Origin: an uncultured Oceanospirillaceae bacterium
GTDB taxonomy: Bacteria > Pseudomonadota > Gammaproteobacteria > Pseudomonadales > Balneatricaceae
DNA: 64,000 nt
Reading direction: 5' to 3'
Assembly: GCA_913057435.1 (NCBI GenBank)
Contig: CAJXNY010000016.1
Location: 33,229 to 97,228, forward strand
The translations under genes and the position numbers were made by a program. The notes under the pieces are model-generated. The model saw only the letters and a program-made list of their open reading frames with translations. It made no database searches and was not told the origin of the DNA. This document shows, piece after piece, positions 24,937 through 33,673 of this stretch. The first letter of the stretch is position 1. Each line of letters begins with the position of its first letter.

Positions 24937-26703
24937 ATGTACTCGGCCCAGACTCAGAACCCGGATAACGCAATGCGCATGGTCGTGCTGGACAGCTCTG
25001 GCACCGCCATGCAACGCATCTCAACACTGCTGCCCAGCTTCGAGGGTTACCGGCTGCACCATCAGCGTCAGCTGGGCGGCTTACGTCGCCTGCTGAACAT
25101 GGCCGCCGTGGATCTGGTGTTTCTGCACTGCGAACACAGTATGTCCACCTGCCGCCGTACAGTAGAGATCCTGCGCAACCTGGCCCCGGAGCTGCCGATT
25201 ATTGTCGTTGCCGACGGAATGAGTGATCAGCAGGGCGAGCTTCTGCAGGCCATCGGTGCCAGTGACTACCTGCCACTGGAGCAGCTCAGCCGGCCACTGA
25301 TCAAGCGCACCCTGAGTTATGTCATCCGCCATGAAAAGCAGAGCCGACAGCTTAAGCGCCTGCGCCACCACGACCCTCTGACCCGCATCAGCAACCGCAC
25401 CAGTTTCTACCGCGCGCTTAACGCCCTGCTCGACAGCCCGGCCAAACAGTCCCCGATGGCTCTGCTGACCATTGATATCGACGGCTTTACCCGGCTCAAC
25501 CATAACCTGGGCCCGCGCGGCGGCGATGCCATTGTGCTGATGCTGAGCAAACGGCTACAGCAGGCACTACAGCCCAGCGAACAGCTGGCCCGTATCGGCA
25601 CCGATGAGTTCGCCATGCTGATCCAGCCCCGTGGTGGCGAAAATATCTATCCGTACACCAAAACCCGCGCCGCCCAGCTGCTCAGCCTGCTGACGCCGCC
25701 CTATCGCTACAATGGTCACGACACCATGGCCCATTGCAGTATCGGTGTGGCGATGGTGCCGGAGCATGGTGAACGGGGCGATGATATTATCCGCCGCGCC
25801 AGCCTGGCCCGGTTCAAGGCCAAGAAAACCCATGGCTGTAGCTATGCGCTGTTCGATGAAAGCCTGGAAACCCATATCAGTAACGCCCCCTCGGCGATGG
25901 AAGCAGAGATGTTCACCGCCCTGCGGGCGAACCAGTTCACCCTGTATTATCAGCCCAGGGTTGAGCTGAACAGCGGCCGGATTATCGGTGCTGAAGCACT
26001 GATCCGCTGGCTGCATCCGAAAAAGGGCCTGATTATGCCCGACGCGTTTATTCCGCTGGCCGAAGAGTCGGGGCTGATTGTGCCGATTGGTTACTGGGCG
26101 GTACACAGTGCCGGTATCTCGCTGATGAAACTGCGCGCCCAGGGACTGCTGCAGGGTCGGATTGGGGTTAACCTGTCGTTCCGCCAGTTCAAGGACGAGC
26201 AGCTGGCAGCCACCATCACCCGCATTATCGAGCAACAGCAGATTGACACCTGCGCACTGGAGTTCGAGCTGACCGAGTCAGCCCTGATCAAAGATGAGCG
26301 CCATGTGCGGGCCTGCATTGAGCAACTGAATGCGCTGGGCATTGCGTTCTCACTGGATGACTTCGGCACCGGCTACTCCTCGTTCGCGCTGCTACAGAAG
26401 CTGCCGATCCACACCCTGAAGATCGACCGCTCGTTTATCAGCAACGTACACTGCAACCCGGATGATGCCGAGATTGTGCGGGCCATTATCAATCTGGCCC
26501 ACAATCTGGAGAAAGCGGTAATCGCCGAAGGGGTCGAAACCCGGGAACAGCTGGATTTCCTCCAGGCGCACGGTTGTGATCAGGTGCAGGGCTACTATTT
26601 CAGCCGCCCGATTCCGTTTGAAGAGTTTGAGCAGATGCTACGTGATAACCAGCCAACACTGGCCCAGCCTACCCCGTCGGACGCGGCATACTCCGATAGC
26701 TGA
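24937..26703 (+). CDS. REC-like/degenerate GGDEF/EAL protein (c-di-GMP phosphodiesterase candidate)
   Basis: A 588-residue cytoplasmic protein. Residues ~13-130 look like a response-regulator receiver whose phospho-acceptor position is His64 (DLVFLH) and whose switch Lys is missing. Residues ~145-310 form a GGDEF domain with GTDEF (221-225) in place of GGDEF and no RxxD site, so cyclase activity is unlikely. Residues ~322-570 form an EAL domain with EAL (353-355), NLS, ELTES, DDFGTGYSS (474-482), KIDRSF and EGVET intact, so c-di-GMP hydrolysis is plausible. The layout recalls FimX without its PAS domain. An AAGGAG lies six bases before the ATG. The 3' end overlaps yifB convergently by 35 bases. 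Confidence 0.9.
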   Translation: MYSAQTQNPDNAMRMVVLDSSGTAMQRISTLLPSFEGYRLHHQRQLGGLRRLLNMAAVDLVFLHCEHSMSTCRRTVEILRNLAPELPIIVVADGMSDQQGELLQAIGASDYLPLEQLSRPLIKRTLSYVIRHEKQSRQLKRLRHHDPLTRISNRTSFYRALNALLDSPAKQSPMALLTIDIDGFTRLNHNLGPRGGDAIVLMLSKRLQQALQPSEQLARIGTDEFAMLIQPRGGENIYPYTKTRAAQLLSLLTPPYRYNGHDTMAHCSIGVAMVPEHGERGDDIIRRASLARFKAKKTHGCSYALFDESLETHISNAPSAMEAEMFTALRANQFTLYYQPRVELNSGRIIGAEALIRWLHPKKGLIMPDAFIPLAEESGLIVPIGYWAVHSAGISLMKLRAQGLLQGRIGVNLSFRQFKDEQLAATITRIIEQQQIDTCALEFELTESALIKDERHVRACIEQLNALGIAFSLDDFGTGYSSFALLQKLPIHTLKIDRSFISNVHCNPDDAEIVRAIINLAHNLEKAVIAEGVETREQLDFLQAHGCDQVQGYYFSRPIPFEEFEQMLRDNQPTLAQPTPSDAAYSDS

Positions 26704-28180
26704 GCGCTTCCAGCAGCTGTGGCTGGCCTACCACGGCTTCCCCGGCCAGGTCAGCAATGGTGCGCGCCACCCGTAAAATCCGATGGTAGGCCCGGGCCGA
26801 CAGCTGCAGCCGTTCAATCGCATCCAGCAACATATGCTGATCCGCCGCCACCAGCTGGCAGTGCGCCTCCAGCTCCCGGCCTGCCAGGGTGCCATTGAGC
26901 TGCCCCTGGCGCGCCAGCTGAATTTCACTGGCGGCAATCACCCGTGCTCGCACCTGGGCACTGGTTTCCCCGGCCTCACAGGCCAGCAGCAACTCCTCCC
27001 GGCTCGGTGCAGGCACCCGCAACTGCAGATCAATACGGTCCAGCAGCGGCCCGGAGATGCGGTTCTGGTAACGCTGGATCTGATCCCCATGGCAGCGACA
27101 ACGATTCCCCGGCTCACCGGCATAGCCGCAGGGACAGGGGTTCATCGCGGCCACCAGCTGAAAGCGGGCAGGAAACTCGGTGCGCCGGGCAGCACGCGCG
27201 ATCAGGATATGGCCGGTTTCCAGCGGTTCACGCAGGACTTCCAGCACCTGACGGCTGAATTCCGGTAGTTCATCAAGAAACAGCAGGCCATGATGCGCCA
27301 GTGACACTTCACCGGGCCGGGGCTGGCTACCGCCGCCCACCAGTGCTGCACCCGAGGCTGAGTGATGGGGCGCGCGCCAGGGCCTGCCACGGGGTAACTG
27401 GTCCGAACTGATCAGCCCGGCCACCGAATGAATCGCCGCCACTTCCAGCAGCTGCTGCTCGGTCAGTGGCGGCAGTATGCCCGGCAGGCGCTGGGCCAGC
27501 ATGCTTTTACCGCTGCCCGGCACCCCGCTTAACAGCAAATTATGTCCACCCGCCGCCGCAACTTCCAGTGCCCGCTTGGCCTGCAGCTGACCTTTTACAT
27601 CGGACAGATCAGCCACATCCGCTACCGCCTGCAGATCGACCCCCGGGCTTTGCAGGGTTGGCAGTTCTTGCTGCCCTGTCAGGTGGCGAGTGACTGCCAG
27701 CAGATCATCGGCAGCGTACACATCCAGCCCGCGAGCCAGCGCGGCTTCATTGCCATTATCAATTGCCACCAGCAACCCCCGGCCCTGTTCACGACAGGCC
27801 AGCGCAGCGGGCAGCACCCCACGCACCGCCCGTAACCGCCCCGACAGCGCCAGTTCGCCGATCAGTTCCAGATCTTTCACCGCGGTGGCCGGTAATTGCG
27901 CACTGGCCACCAGGATACCTACCGCGATGGCCAGATCAAATCGGCCACCCTCTTTGGGCAAGTCAGCGGGGGCCATATTGACGGTCATCCGGCAGCGCGG
28001 AAATTCAAACCCGGCATTGATCAGAGCACTGCGCACCCGTTCCTTGCTTTCGCTTACGGCTTTTTCCGGCAGCCCAACAATGGCCAGCGCTGGCAGACCG
28101 CCAGACATATGTACCTCAATGGTGACCGGCGGCGCTTCCAGCCCGACCTGGGCGCGGGTGTGAACAATGGCAAGTGACAT
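26669..28180 (-). CDS. yifB: YifB/ComM family Mg-chelatase-like AAA+ ATPase
   Basis: A 503-residue protein. The N-terminal Lon-protease-like fold (MSLAIVHTRAQVGLEAPPVTIEVH) precedes an AAA+ module with Walker A (SGVPGSGKSML) and Walker B (LLFLDELPEF), a zinc-binding PCPCGYAG/CRC segment, and a C-terminal Mg-chelatase helical domain. In naturally competent species the orthologue ComM is a branch-migration helicase that aids integration of transformed DNA. In others its role is unclear. It is monocistronic, and its 3' end overlaps the c-di-GMP gene on the other strand. Confidence 0.93.
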   Translation of the reverse strand: MSLAIVHTRAQVGLEAPPVTIEVHMSGGLPALAIVGLPEKAVSESKERVRSALINAGFEFPRCRMTVNMAPADLPKEGGRFDLAIAVGILVASAQLPATAVKDLELIGELALSGRLRAVRGVLPAALACREQGRGLLVAIDNGNEAALARGLDVYAADDLLAVTRHLTGQQELPTLQSPGVDLQAVADVADLSDVKGQLQAKRALEVAAAGGHNLLLSGVPGSGKSMLAQRLPGILPPLTEQQLLEVAAIHSVAGLISSDQLPRGRPWRAPHHSASGAALVGGGSQPRPGEVSLAHHGLLFLDELPEFSRQVLEVLREPLETGHILIARAARRTEFPARFQLVAAMNPCPCGYAGEPGNRCRCHGDQIQRYQNRISGPLLDRIDLQLRVPAPSREELLLACEAGETSAQVRARVIAASEIQLARQGQLNGTLAGRELEAHCQLVAADQHMLLDAIERLQLSARAYHRILRVARTIADLAGEAVVGQPQLLEALSYRSMPRPTG

Positions 28181-28457
28181 GGCATCCTTCCATGGATGAA
28201 GCGGGGTTTGAATTTACCGTCATGATTTCAGCAACGGCAGTATAGCTATCGTAGACGATGCAGAGCGTAGCCATGCGTAATAGCAGATAACACCGGTTGA
28301 CGTTACAGCCTGCCTGATCTGGCGGGTACTGGACTTTGATCGGAGGCTTCTCCTGCAACAGCACAGCTAACTGGTTCATTTTGAAAATACCTTTCGCTAT
28401 GATCAGTCTCCACAGCGACATCATGCCCTACTACAAAGGACTCGGTACCCGTCACTT

Positions 28458-30095
28458 ATGGAAAATATCCTCACTATCATCCTGATCTGTGCTGCCCTTT
28501 CACTGATTCTCAATGTCGTGCTGAAAAAGTTTCAGGTGGAGCCTGTCATCGGCTACATCCTGACCGGTATGGCTGTTGGCTTTGCATTTGACCTGGAGCA
28601 TAACGCCAGCCTGGGAATGATCGCCGAATTTGGCATTGTGTTCCTGATGTTCACTATTGGACTGGAATTTTCACCGCAGAAATTACGCTCGATGAAGAAG
28701 GAAGTCTTTCTGTATGGCTCGCTACAGATGGCCGTGACCGCTGCAGCTTTCTTTGCCATCGGCCACTGGGGGTTTGCTATCGAGCCAGCGGTTAACCTGA
28801 TCGTCAGCCTGGCACTGGCGCTCTCCTCAACCGCAATCGTGCTGAATCTGTTGACGAAAAACCGCAAGCTCGGCAACCGCTACGGACGCAACTCGGTGGG
28901 CGTGCTGCTGTTTCAGGACATTGCCGTTATTCCGCTGTTACTGATGGTATCGATCTTTGCCAGTACTCAGGAGAGCGTGCCTGAGCTGCTGCTGGATGTA
29001 CTGATCGACGGGGTTATCGTTTTTGTCCTGCTGTTTGTCGGGGCTCGTTTTGTAACGCCTTACCTGATGGAACAGGTAATCGGCACTCGCTCCAACGAGC
29101 TGTTTGTCGGGGCAATTCTGCTCTTCGTCATGGGTGCGGCCCAGCTGGCCCATACGCTTGGTTTTTCTTACTCACTGGGGGCGTTTCTGGCGGGGATGGT
29201 TATCGCTGAAACGCACTACAAACACCAGGTTGAGGCTGACCTGACGCCCTTCCGTGATCTGTTACTGGGGGTCTTTTTTATTACCGTCGGCATGCAGGTC
29301 AATCCGCTGTTTGCCCTCAACAATCTGATTACAATCATCGCGGTCATGCTGGCCCTACTGACAGCAAAAACCCTGATTCTGTTTACACTTATGCGCATTT
29401 TCAACAATACACGGGCCTCCTTAAAAACCGCCCTGTTACTGTCGCAGTGTGGTGAGTTTTCCTTCGTTATATTTGAAACTGCCCAGGCAAACAATCTGTT
29501 CATGGACCCCGAGCTGGGGCAGATACTGGTCATGGCGATTGTCTTCACCATGATGCTGACCCCCTTCCTGTTCCGCTTTCTTGACCCGATTACCGACACC
29601 CTGGTTCGGACACAGGCACAACTGGCAAAACCTGATGAGGCTCCATTGCCGGAAATTGATGCGGAACAGGTTGTCATTTGTGGCTTCGGCTCCCTGGGTC
29701 AGCGGGTCGGTGCCCACCTGAAAGCCTCCGGCGTTTCCTACACCGGCATTGAACATGACAGCCATTCTTTTCGCAGAGCAAGAGATCAGGGCCAGCCGGT
29801 AGTCTTCGGTAATGCGGGTCGACGTCAGTTCCTGGAGGGCATCAAAATCGATCAGGCTAAGGCTGTCATCATCGCCATGAGCAATGAGCAGCGGATTCTG
29901 CTAATGGCCCAGTCAATACGCCAGACAGCCCCTGATGTGCCCATTATGGTCTGCACCTCAAATGATCGCCTCAAGGAAGAGCTGATCCAGTTCGGCGTCT
30001 CCCAGCCCATCGACAACATGGATCAGACAGCGGCGGCCCTGGTGGCCTCATTACTGACCGAGGCCCAGGCCACTGATGAGCTTTCCGTGAAATAG
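28458..30095 (+). CDS. Monovalent cation:proton antiporter, CPA2/Kef type
   Basis: A 545-residue inner-membrane protein. Residues 1-~385 form a 12-13 segment CPA2 exchanger domain with characteristic stretches VEPVIGYILTGM and LFQDIAVIPLL. Residues ~400-515 are a cytoplasmic TrkA-N/RCK nucleotide-binding domain (VVICGFGSLGQRVG). There is no TrkA-C domain. K+ or Na+ efflux coupled to H+ entry is the family role. KefB/KefC-type glutathione gating cannot be asserted, since no KefF/KefG partner is nearby. It stands alone, 46 bases before the convergent CDF gene. Confidence 0.88.
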   Translation: MENILTIILICAALSLILNVVLKKFQVEPVIGYILTGMAVGFAFDLEHNASLGMIAEFGIVFLMFTIGLEFSPQKLRSMKKEVFLYGSLQMAVTAAAFFAIGHWGFAIEPAVNLIVSLALALSSTAIVLNLLTKNRKLGNRYGRNSVGVLLFQDIAVIPLLLMVSIFASTQESVPELLLDVLIDGVIVFVLLFVGARFVTPYLMEQVIGTRSNELFVGAILLFVMGAAQLAHTLGFSYSLGAFLAGMVIAETHYKHQVEADLTPFRDLLLGVFFITVGMQVNPLFALNNLITIIAVMLALLTAKTLILFTLMRIFNNTRASLKTALLLSQCGEFSFVIFETAQANNLFMDPELGQILVMAIVFTMMLTPFLFRFLDPITDTLVRTQAQLAKPDEAPLPEIDAEQVVICGFGSLGQRVGAHLKASGVSYTGIEHDSHSFRRARDQGQPVVFGNAGRRQFLEGIKIDQAKAVIIAMSNEQRILLMAQSIRQTAPDVPIMVCTSNDRLKEELIQFGVSQPIDNMDQTAAALVASLLTEAQATDELSVK

Positions 30096-30141
30096 CCACC
30101 GTCAGACATGCCCTATCCATGATCACCGTCGATACCGCCGG

Positions 30142-30822
30142 TCAGTGGTGATCATGGCCATGTTTACGGTCTGCCGTACAGCCCGTCGGCCCAACCGGTT
30201 TATTCGCATCTGTGGCAGCCATTTCAGCCCGCGCCTGGCGGATAATCTGTATCGCGGAACTCAGAAACAGTGCTGCCATGATGAATGCCACACTGAGGTC
30301 CGGCCAGGCGCTGTCGGTCGCCCAGACACCGCTGGCCGCCGCCACCACAATCAGGTTACCGATGGCATCATTACGGCTGCACAGCCACACGGAGCGAACA
30401 TTGGCATCGCCGTCACGGTAGCGCATCAGTAACAGTACGCTGACCAGATTGGCCACAAACGCCGCAATCGCCACGGTACCCATGGTCAGGGCATCCGGGG
30501 TATTGAGGATCAGCACCTTGTACAGAGTACTGCCGGTCACCCAGGCGGCCATCAGTGCCAGACTGATCCCTTTCGCCAGCGCCGCCCGGCTGCGAATAGC
30601 CAGCGCTTTGCCAATCGCCCATAAACTGACGGCGTAACTGATGGTATCGCCCAGAAAGTCCAGCGCGTCGGCCTGCAGCGCCTGGGAACCGGACAGCCAG
30701 CCCGCTACCATTTCAACACCGAACATCAGCCCGTTAATCACGATGATAATCAGCAGAATACGGCGGTAGGTCTGACTGACCCCGTCAAAGTTCTGCTCAT
30801 GTCCACAACATCCACCTGCCAT
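30142..30822 (-). CDS. Cation diffusion facilitator family metal transporter
   Basis: A 226-residue protein with about six membrane segments, probably exporting Zn2+, Co2+, Cd2+ or similar ions against H+. Metal-site candidates are the paired acidic motifs ADALDFLGDT in helix II and SRNDAIGN in helix V. The ends are metal-binding-like: GGCCGHEQ at the N-terminus and KHGHDHH at the C-terminus. It lacks the long cytoplasmic domain of larger CDF proteins. It is divergent from a MerR-type regulator across a 100-base region carrying a typical MerR operator, so expression is probably metal induced. Confidence 0.88.
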   Translation of the reverse strand: MAGGCCGHEQNFDGVSQTYRRILLIIIVINGLMFGVEMVAGWLSGSQALQADALDFLGDTISYAVSLWAIGKALAIRSRAALAKGISLALMAAWVTGSTLYKVLILNTPDALTMGTVAIAAFVANLVSVLLLMRYRDGDANVRSVWLCSRNDAIGNLIVVAAASGVWATDSAWPDLSVAFIMAALFLSSAIQIIRQARAEMAATDANKPVGPTGCTADRKHGHDHH

Positions 30823-30873
30823 AACGAACCTCTCTGAACAGCTAATTGGTTGTTTGATTCCTCGATGGTAGTA

Positions 30874-30904
30874 AGCCTAATATCTCTAGTAACTAGAGCT
30901 TCAA
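30874..30904 (-). promoter_or_regulatory. MerR-type operator/promoter for the CDF gene
   Basis: Read on the minus strand, TTGAAG (30899-30904) and TAGGCT (30874-30879) are separated by 19 bases. The spacer contains the perfect dyad CTCTAG-TTA-CTAGAG (30884-30898). A long 19-bp spacer over a dyad is the hallmark of promoters untwisted by metal-loaded MerR proteins. It lies between the CDF and MerR genes. Confidence 0.8.
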
Positions 30905-30922
30905 GCACTTCGTGGATTTTTT

Positions 30923-31375
30923 ATGGTTGAGTACGCAATTGGAAAACTGTCAAAACTGACAAACTGCAAAATTCCTACCATTCGTTACTATGAGGAGATC
31001 GGCCTGCTACCGGCCGCTGACCGTAATGCCGGCAATCAGCGTCGCTATGGCGAACAGCACTTGCTGCGATTGCGGTTTATCCGCCACGCCCGGGCACTGG
31101 GGTTTGATCTGGAAGCGATTCGCGAGCTGGTGCAATACAACGATGCACCTAACCATCACTGTCATGATGCTGATGAGATTGCCCACCGACATCTGCTGGA
31201 AATAGAACGCAAGATCACTCGGTTGCAGTCGTTGCGTGATGAGCTAGAGAGAATGCTGACAGAATGTGGGAAAACGGACGACCAGCACTGCCGGATTCTG
31301 GAAGTACTGGCAGATCACGCTCTCTGCGATGGAGAGCATGACCTGCCGACAGGACCTGCGCTGAAGCAGGACTAA
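30923..31375 (+). CDS. MerR family metal-responsive regulator (ZntR/CadR/PbrR-like)
   Basis: A 150-residue regulator. The N-terminal winged helix-turn-helix (YAIGKLSKLTNCKIPTIRYY) is followed by a dimerisation helix. Candidate metal ligands are HHCH (78-81), Cys115, Cys123 and Cys135, near where ZntR and CadR hold Zn, Cd or Pb. The divergent CDF transporter and the dyad between them indicate the target. The exact metal cannot be read from the sequence. The last four bases overlap the convergent c-di-GMP gene. Confidence 0.88.
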   Translation: MVEYAIGKLSKLTNCKIPTIRYYEEIGLLPAADRNAGNQRRYGEQHLLRLRFIRHARALGFDLEAIRELVQYNDAPNHHCHDADEIAHRHLLEIERKITRLQSLRDELERMLTECGKTDDQHCRILEVLADHALCDGEHDLPTGPALKQD

Positions 31376-32952
31376 CCGGCTTCCAGTGTCATCCACTGGT
31401 CAAGCTGTTCCAGGGTCAGCAGCTCACTGAAATAGCGACCCTGCATCAGCGCACAGCCCTGGTTAATTAACTGACTGAGCTGACCGGCACTGGTCACCCC
31501 TTCGGCCATCAACGGGATGGTCGGGGTCGCCAGCGCCAGCTGAGCCGCACTGGTATTGCCCGGCTCATTAAGCCCCTGCACATGCTGATCATCCAGTTTC
31601 AGCCAGTCCGGCTGCAACTCCTGCACCCCTTTGGCGTTCATCAGCACGGCATTCACGCCGCGCAGACAGATACGGAACCCCAGCTCCTGCAGATCAAACA
31701 CCAGCCCATCATGGGCCATCGCCACCTCGGCATCCAGCTCCAGCACCAGCCGGCTGGCCGCCAGCTGTTCGGTTTTCACCGCATATTCAAGGTCAGAAAT
31801 AAAATCCGAGGCCGCCAGCTGCGGCTCTTCAAGGTGCAGCAGCAGCAGGTCACAGCCCGGCAGGTTATTCAGGCTCAGCTGCACCGCCAGCAGTGATTTC
31901 CAGATCCATTCATTCAGCGCAGGCACGGCTTCACCCTGCAGGGCTGCGGGCATCAGTTCGTGGGCGGACTGCCAGCCCAGCTGCGGATGCTGCCAGCCAG
32001 GAATCAGCTGAGCGCCACAGAGCCGATGGCGGCTGTTATCAAAGATCGGGCAGTAATTAAACGTCAGCTGTTTAGCGGCCATGGCCCGCTTCAGATCAAC
32101 GCCATGGATCATGGCTTCATGGTGCGGGGTGCCGCTGAGGGTAGTGTGGTACAGGCAGTAAGTATTACGCCCGGCCCGCTTGGCGGCATACATCGCCAGA
32201 TCAGCCGAACGCAGCAAGCTGGACTCATCCCGACCATGCTGAGGGAAGATCGCCACCCCGGCACTGGCACTGACGAACAGCTCACGGCGGTCAATATAAA
32301 TACCATGGCTGAGCCGCTCAACAACACGGTGGGCTACGGTTTCAGCATCACTGGCCGTCACCAGCCCATTGACCATCAGCATAAAGGTGTCGCCACTGAA
32401 ACGGGCCACCAGGTCCTGACCGCGCACCACCGAACGTAACCGCTCAGCGACTTCCTGTAACAGTACCGTACCGGCTTCGCTGCCCAGGGTATCATTGATC
32501 CACTGAAAGCGGTCCAGGTCGATGCAGATCAGCGCCAGCCCACTTTGCTGAACCCGATTACGCTCCAGCTGCTGAGACAGCTGCTGACGGAAGGCTTCAG
32601 GCTCCAGCAACGTGCCTGCGGTGCTCTGCACTGTGCCATCTTCCGCATGAGACAGCCGTTCATCACTGTGCATCGCCACCAGATACAGCGCCTGCTCCGG
32701 ATGCCAGTACACCCGCACTCGCCAGCTTTCACCTCGCTGCGGCGCCCGCAGTGTCGCCTGTACCATACCTTCAGCCCGGGCCTGCTCAAACATCCGGGTC
32801 AGCTTATCCGCGTGATTCGGACTGTGCATCATCGCCAGTGGCTGGCCCTGTGCCGACACGTCAAATTGCCAGTGTTCGGCATAACCGGGGCTGGCACTCT
32901 GATAGTGGTGGTCTGCCCCTATCCAGGCATATAACTGATCCATCGGGACCAT
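31372..32952 (-). CDS. Catalytically dead GGDEF/EAL protein with retained I-site
   Basis: A 526-residue protein. Residues ~1-100 look PAS-like, ~115-270 are GGDEF and ~280-525 EAL-like. The GGDEF signature is SGDTF (186-190). The EAL signature is AQL (314-316), and the DDFGTGYSS loop has become RGVNAV (431-436), so both activities should be lost. Arg177-x-x-Asp180 lies exactly five residues before SGDTF, the position of the inhibitory c-di-GMP site, and EGV (484-486) remains. It is therefore a good candidate for a c-di-GMP receptor or scaffold rather than an enzyme. No membrane segment is seen. It is convergent with the MerR gene. Confidence 0.85.
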   Translation of the reverse strand: MVPMDQLYAWIGADHHYQSASPGYAEHWQFDVSAQGQPLAMMHSPNHADKLTRMFEQARAEGMVQATLRAPQRGESWRVRVYWHPEQALYLVAMHSDERLSHAEDGTVQSTAGTLLEPEAFRQQLSQQLERNRVQQSGLALICIDLDRFQWINDTLGSEAGTVLLQEVAERLRSVVRGQDLVARFSGDTFMLMVNGLVTASDAETVAHRVVERLSHGIYIDRRELFVSASAGVAIFPQHGRDESSLLRSADLAMYAAKRAGRNTYCLYHTTLSGTPHHEAMIHGVDLKRAMAAKQLTFNYCPIFDNSRHRLCGAQLIPGWQHPQLGWQSAHELMPAALQGEAVPALNEWIWKSLLAVQLSLNNLPGCDLLLLHLEEPQLAASDFISDLEYAVKTEQLAASRLVLELDAEVAMAHDGLVFDLQELGFRICLRGVNAVLMNAKGVQELQPDWLKLDDQHVQGLNEPGNTSAAQLALATPTIPLMAEGVTSAGQLSQLINQGCALMQGRYFSELLTLEQLDQWMTLEAG

Positions 32953-33042
32953 AGGTACTCTCCTTCACGACACACTGCTTCACGACACCCTGCTGATCTG
33001 CTGCCCGTCAGAAACAGGCAGCACCCGTTCAGTAGAGGCTGC

Positions 33043-33300
33043 TCAATCCGTTTTGTTCAGCTGTTTTTCCAGCACGCTTAACTGTTGTTCCAGTTGTTCC
33101 AGCCGGTCACGGGTACGTGCCAGTACCGCCTGCTGGGCATCAAACTCTTCCCGGGTCACCAGATCCATACGCGCAAAGGTCGATTGCAGCAGGCTGCGTA
33201 CCTGCTCCTGCAGCATCGCCTGACCGGGCAGGTCTGGCTGGCCCTGTAGCAGCTGAGTGAACTGTTCACTCAGCCCTTCAATCAATTTGTGGTTAATCAT
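33043..33300 (-). CDS. ubiK: UbiK accessory factor (BMFP family)
   Basis: An 85-residue protein, amphipathic in its first half and a coiled coil in its second (TRDRLEQLEQQLSVLEKQLN). This is the signature of UbiK/YqiC, which trimerises, binds membranes and assists ubiquinone biosynthesis with UbiJ. The conserved REEFDAQQAVLARTRDRLE segment is present. In many gammaproteobacteria ubiK lies next to yifB or glnK-amt; here it is adjacent to the amt region, transcribed divergently. Confidence 0.9.
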   Translation of the reverse strand: MINHKLIEGLSEQFTQLLQGQPDLPGQAMLQEQVRSLLQSTFARMDLVTREEFDAQQAVLARTRDRLEQLEQQLSVLEKQLNKTD

Positions 33301-33385
33301 TTAGCGATTTTCTCCCGTTACAGTCTCCACACTATAACAGCTTGCTGGCGGCTGTCAGCGGTCGATAAAAACTGTACAGATAATG

Positions 33386-33402
33386 CGCACCACACTGGTG
33401 CA
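33386..33402 (+). promoter_or_regulatory. NtrC (GlnG) binding site upstream of amt
   Basis: GCACCA-CAC-TGGTGC within a 17-base dyad matches the NtrC consensus TGCACCA-N3-TGGTGCA at every position but the first. It lies about 109 bases upstream of the sigma-54 element, a normal enhancer distance. Confidence 0.8.
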
Positions 33403-33509
33403 GAGTCTATATCCAGGCGCACAACATTCTACCGCTCCATGACGATACCCCGCGACAGAACCATCGCAAAAAAACCCTAACCACATGTTTTTAAAAAGAA
33501 ATTAAAAAC

Positions 33510-33525
33510 TGGCACAGCCTTCGCT
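33510..33525 (+). promoter_or_regulatory. Sigma-54 promoter of amt
   Basis: TGGCACAGCCTTCGCT has a perfect TGGCAC -24 box and invariant GG and GC spaced by exactly 10 bases. It departs from consensus only at TCGC for TTGC. The start would fall near 33536, about 140 bases before the amt ATG. Confidence 0.75.
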
Positions 33526-33673
33526 TTAGCTAATACAACTCAGGCAGGAAACACTGCACCAAAGCGAACCGCATTTATCGGTCGCTACCGTGCAAGGGAT
33601 AACACACACGGCTGACCTGTACCGTGACCTGAAACCAATTTTGTTGATAGAGCCCCTTCTGGAGGAGAACCCG

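Noticed and set aside
28116..28424. Minus-strand frame upstream of yifB in the 28.2-28.4 kb gap
   Set aside because: It overlaps the yifB start region, has no ribosome site near its start and its composition is not protein-like.
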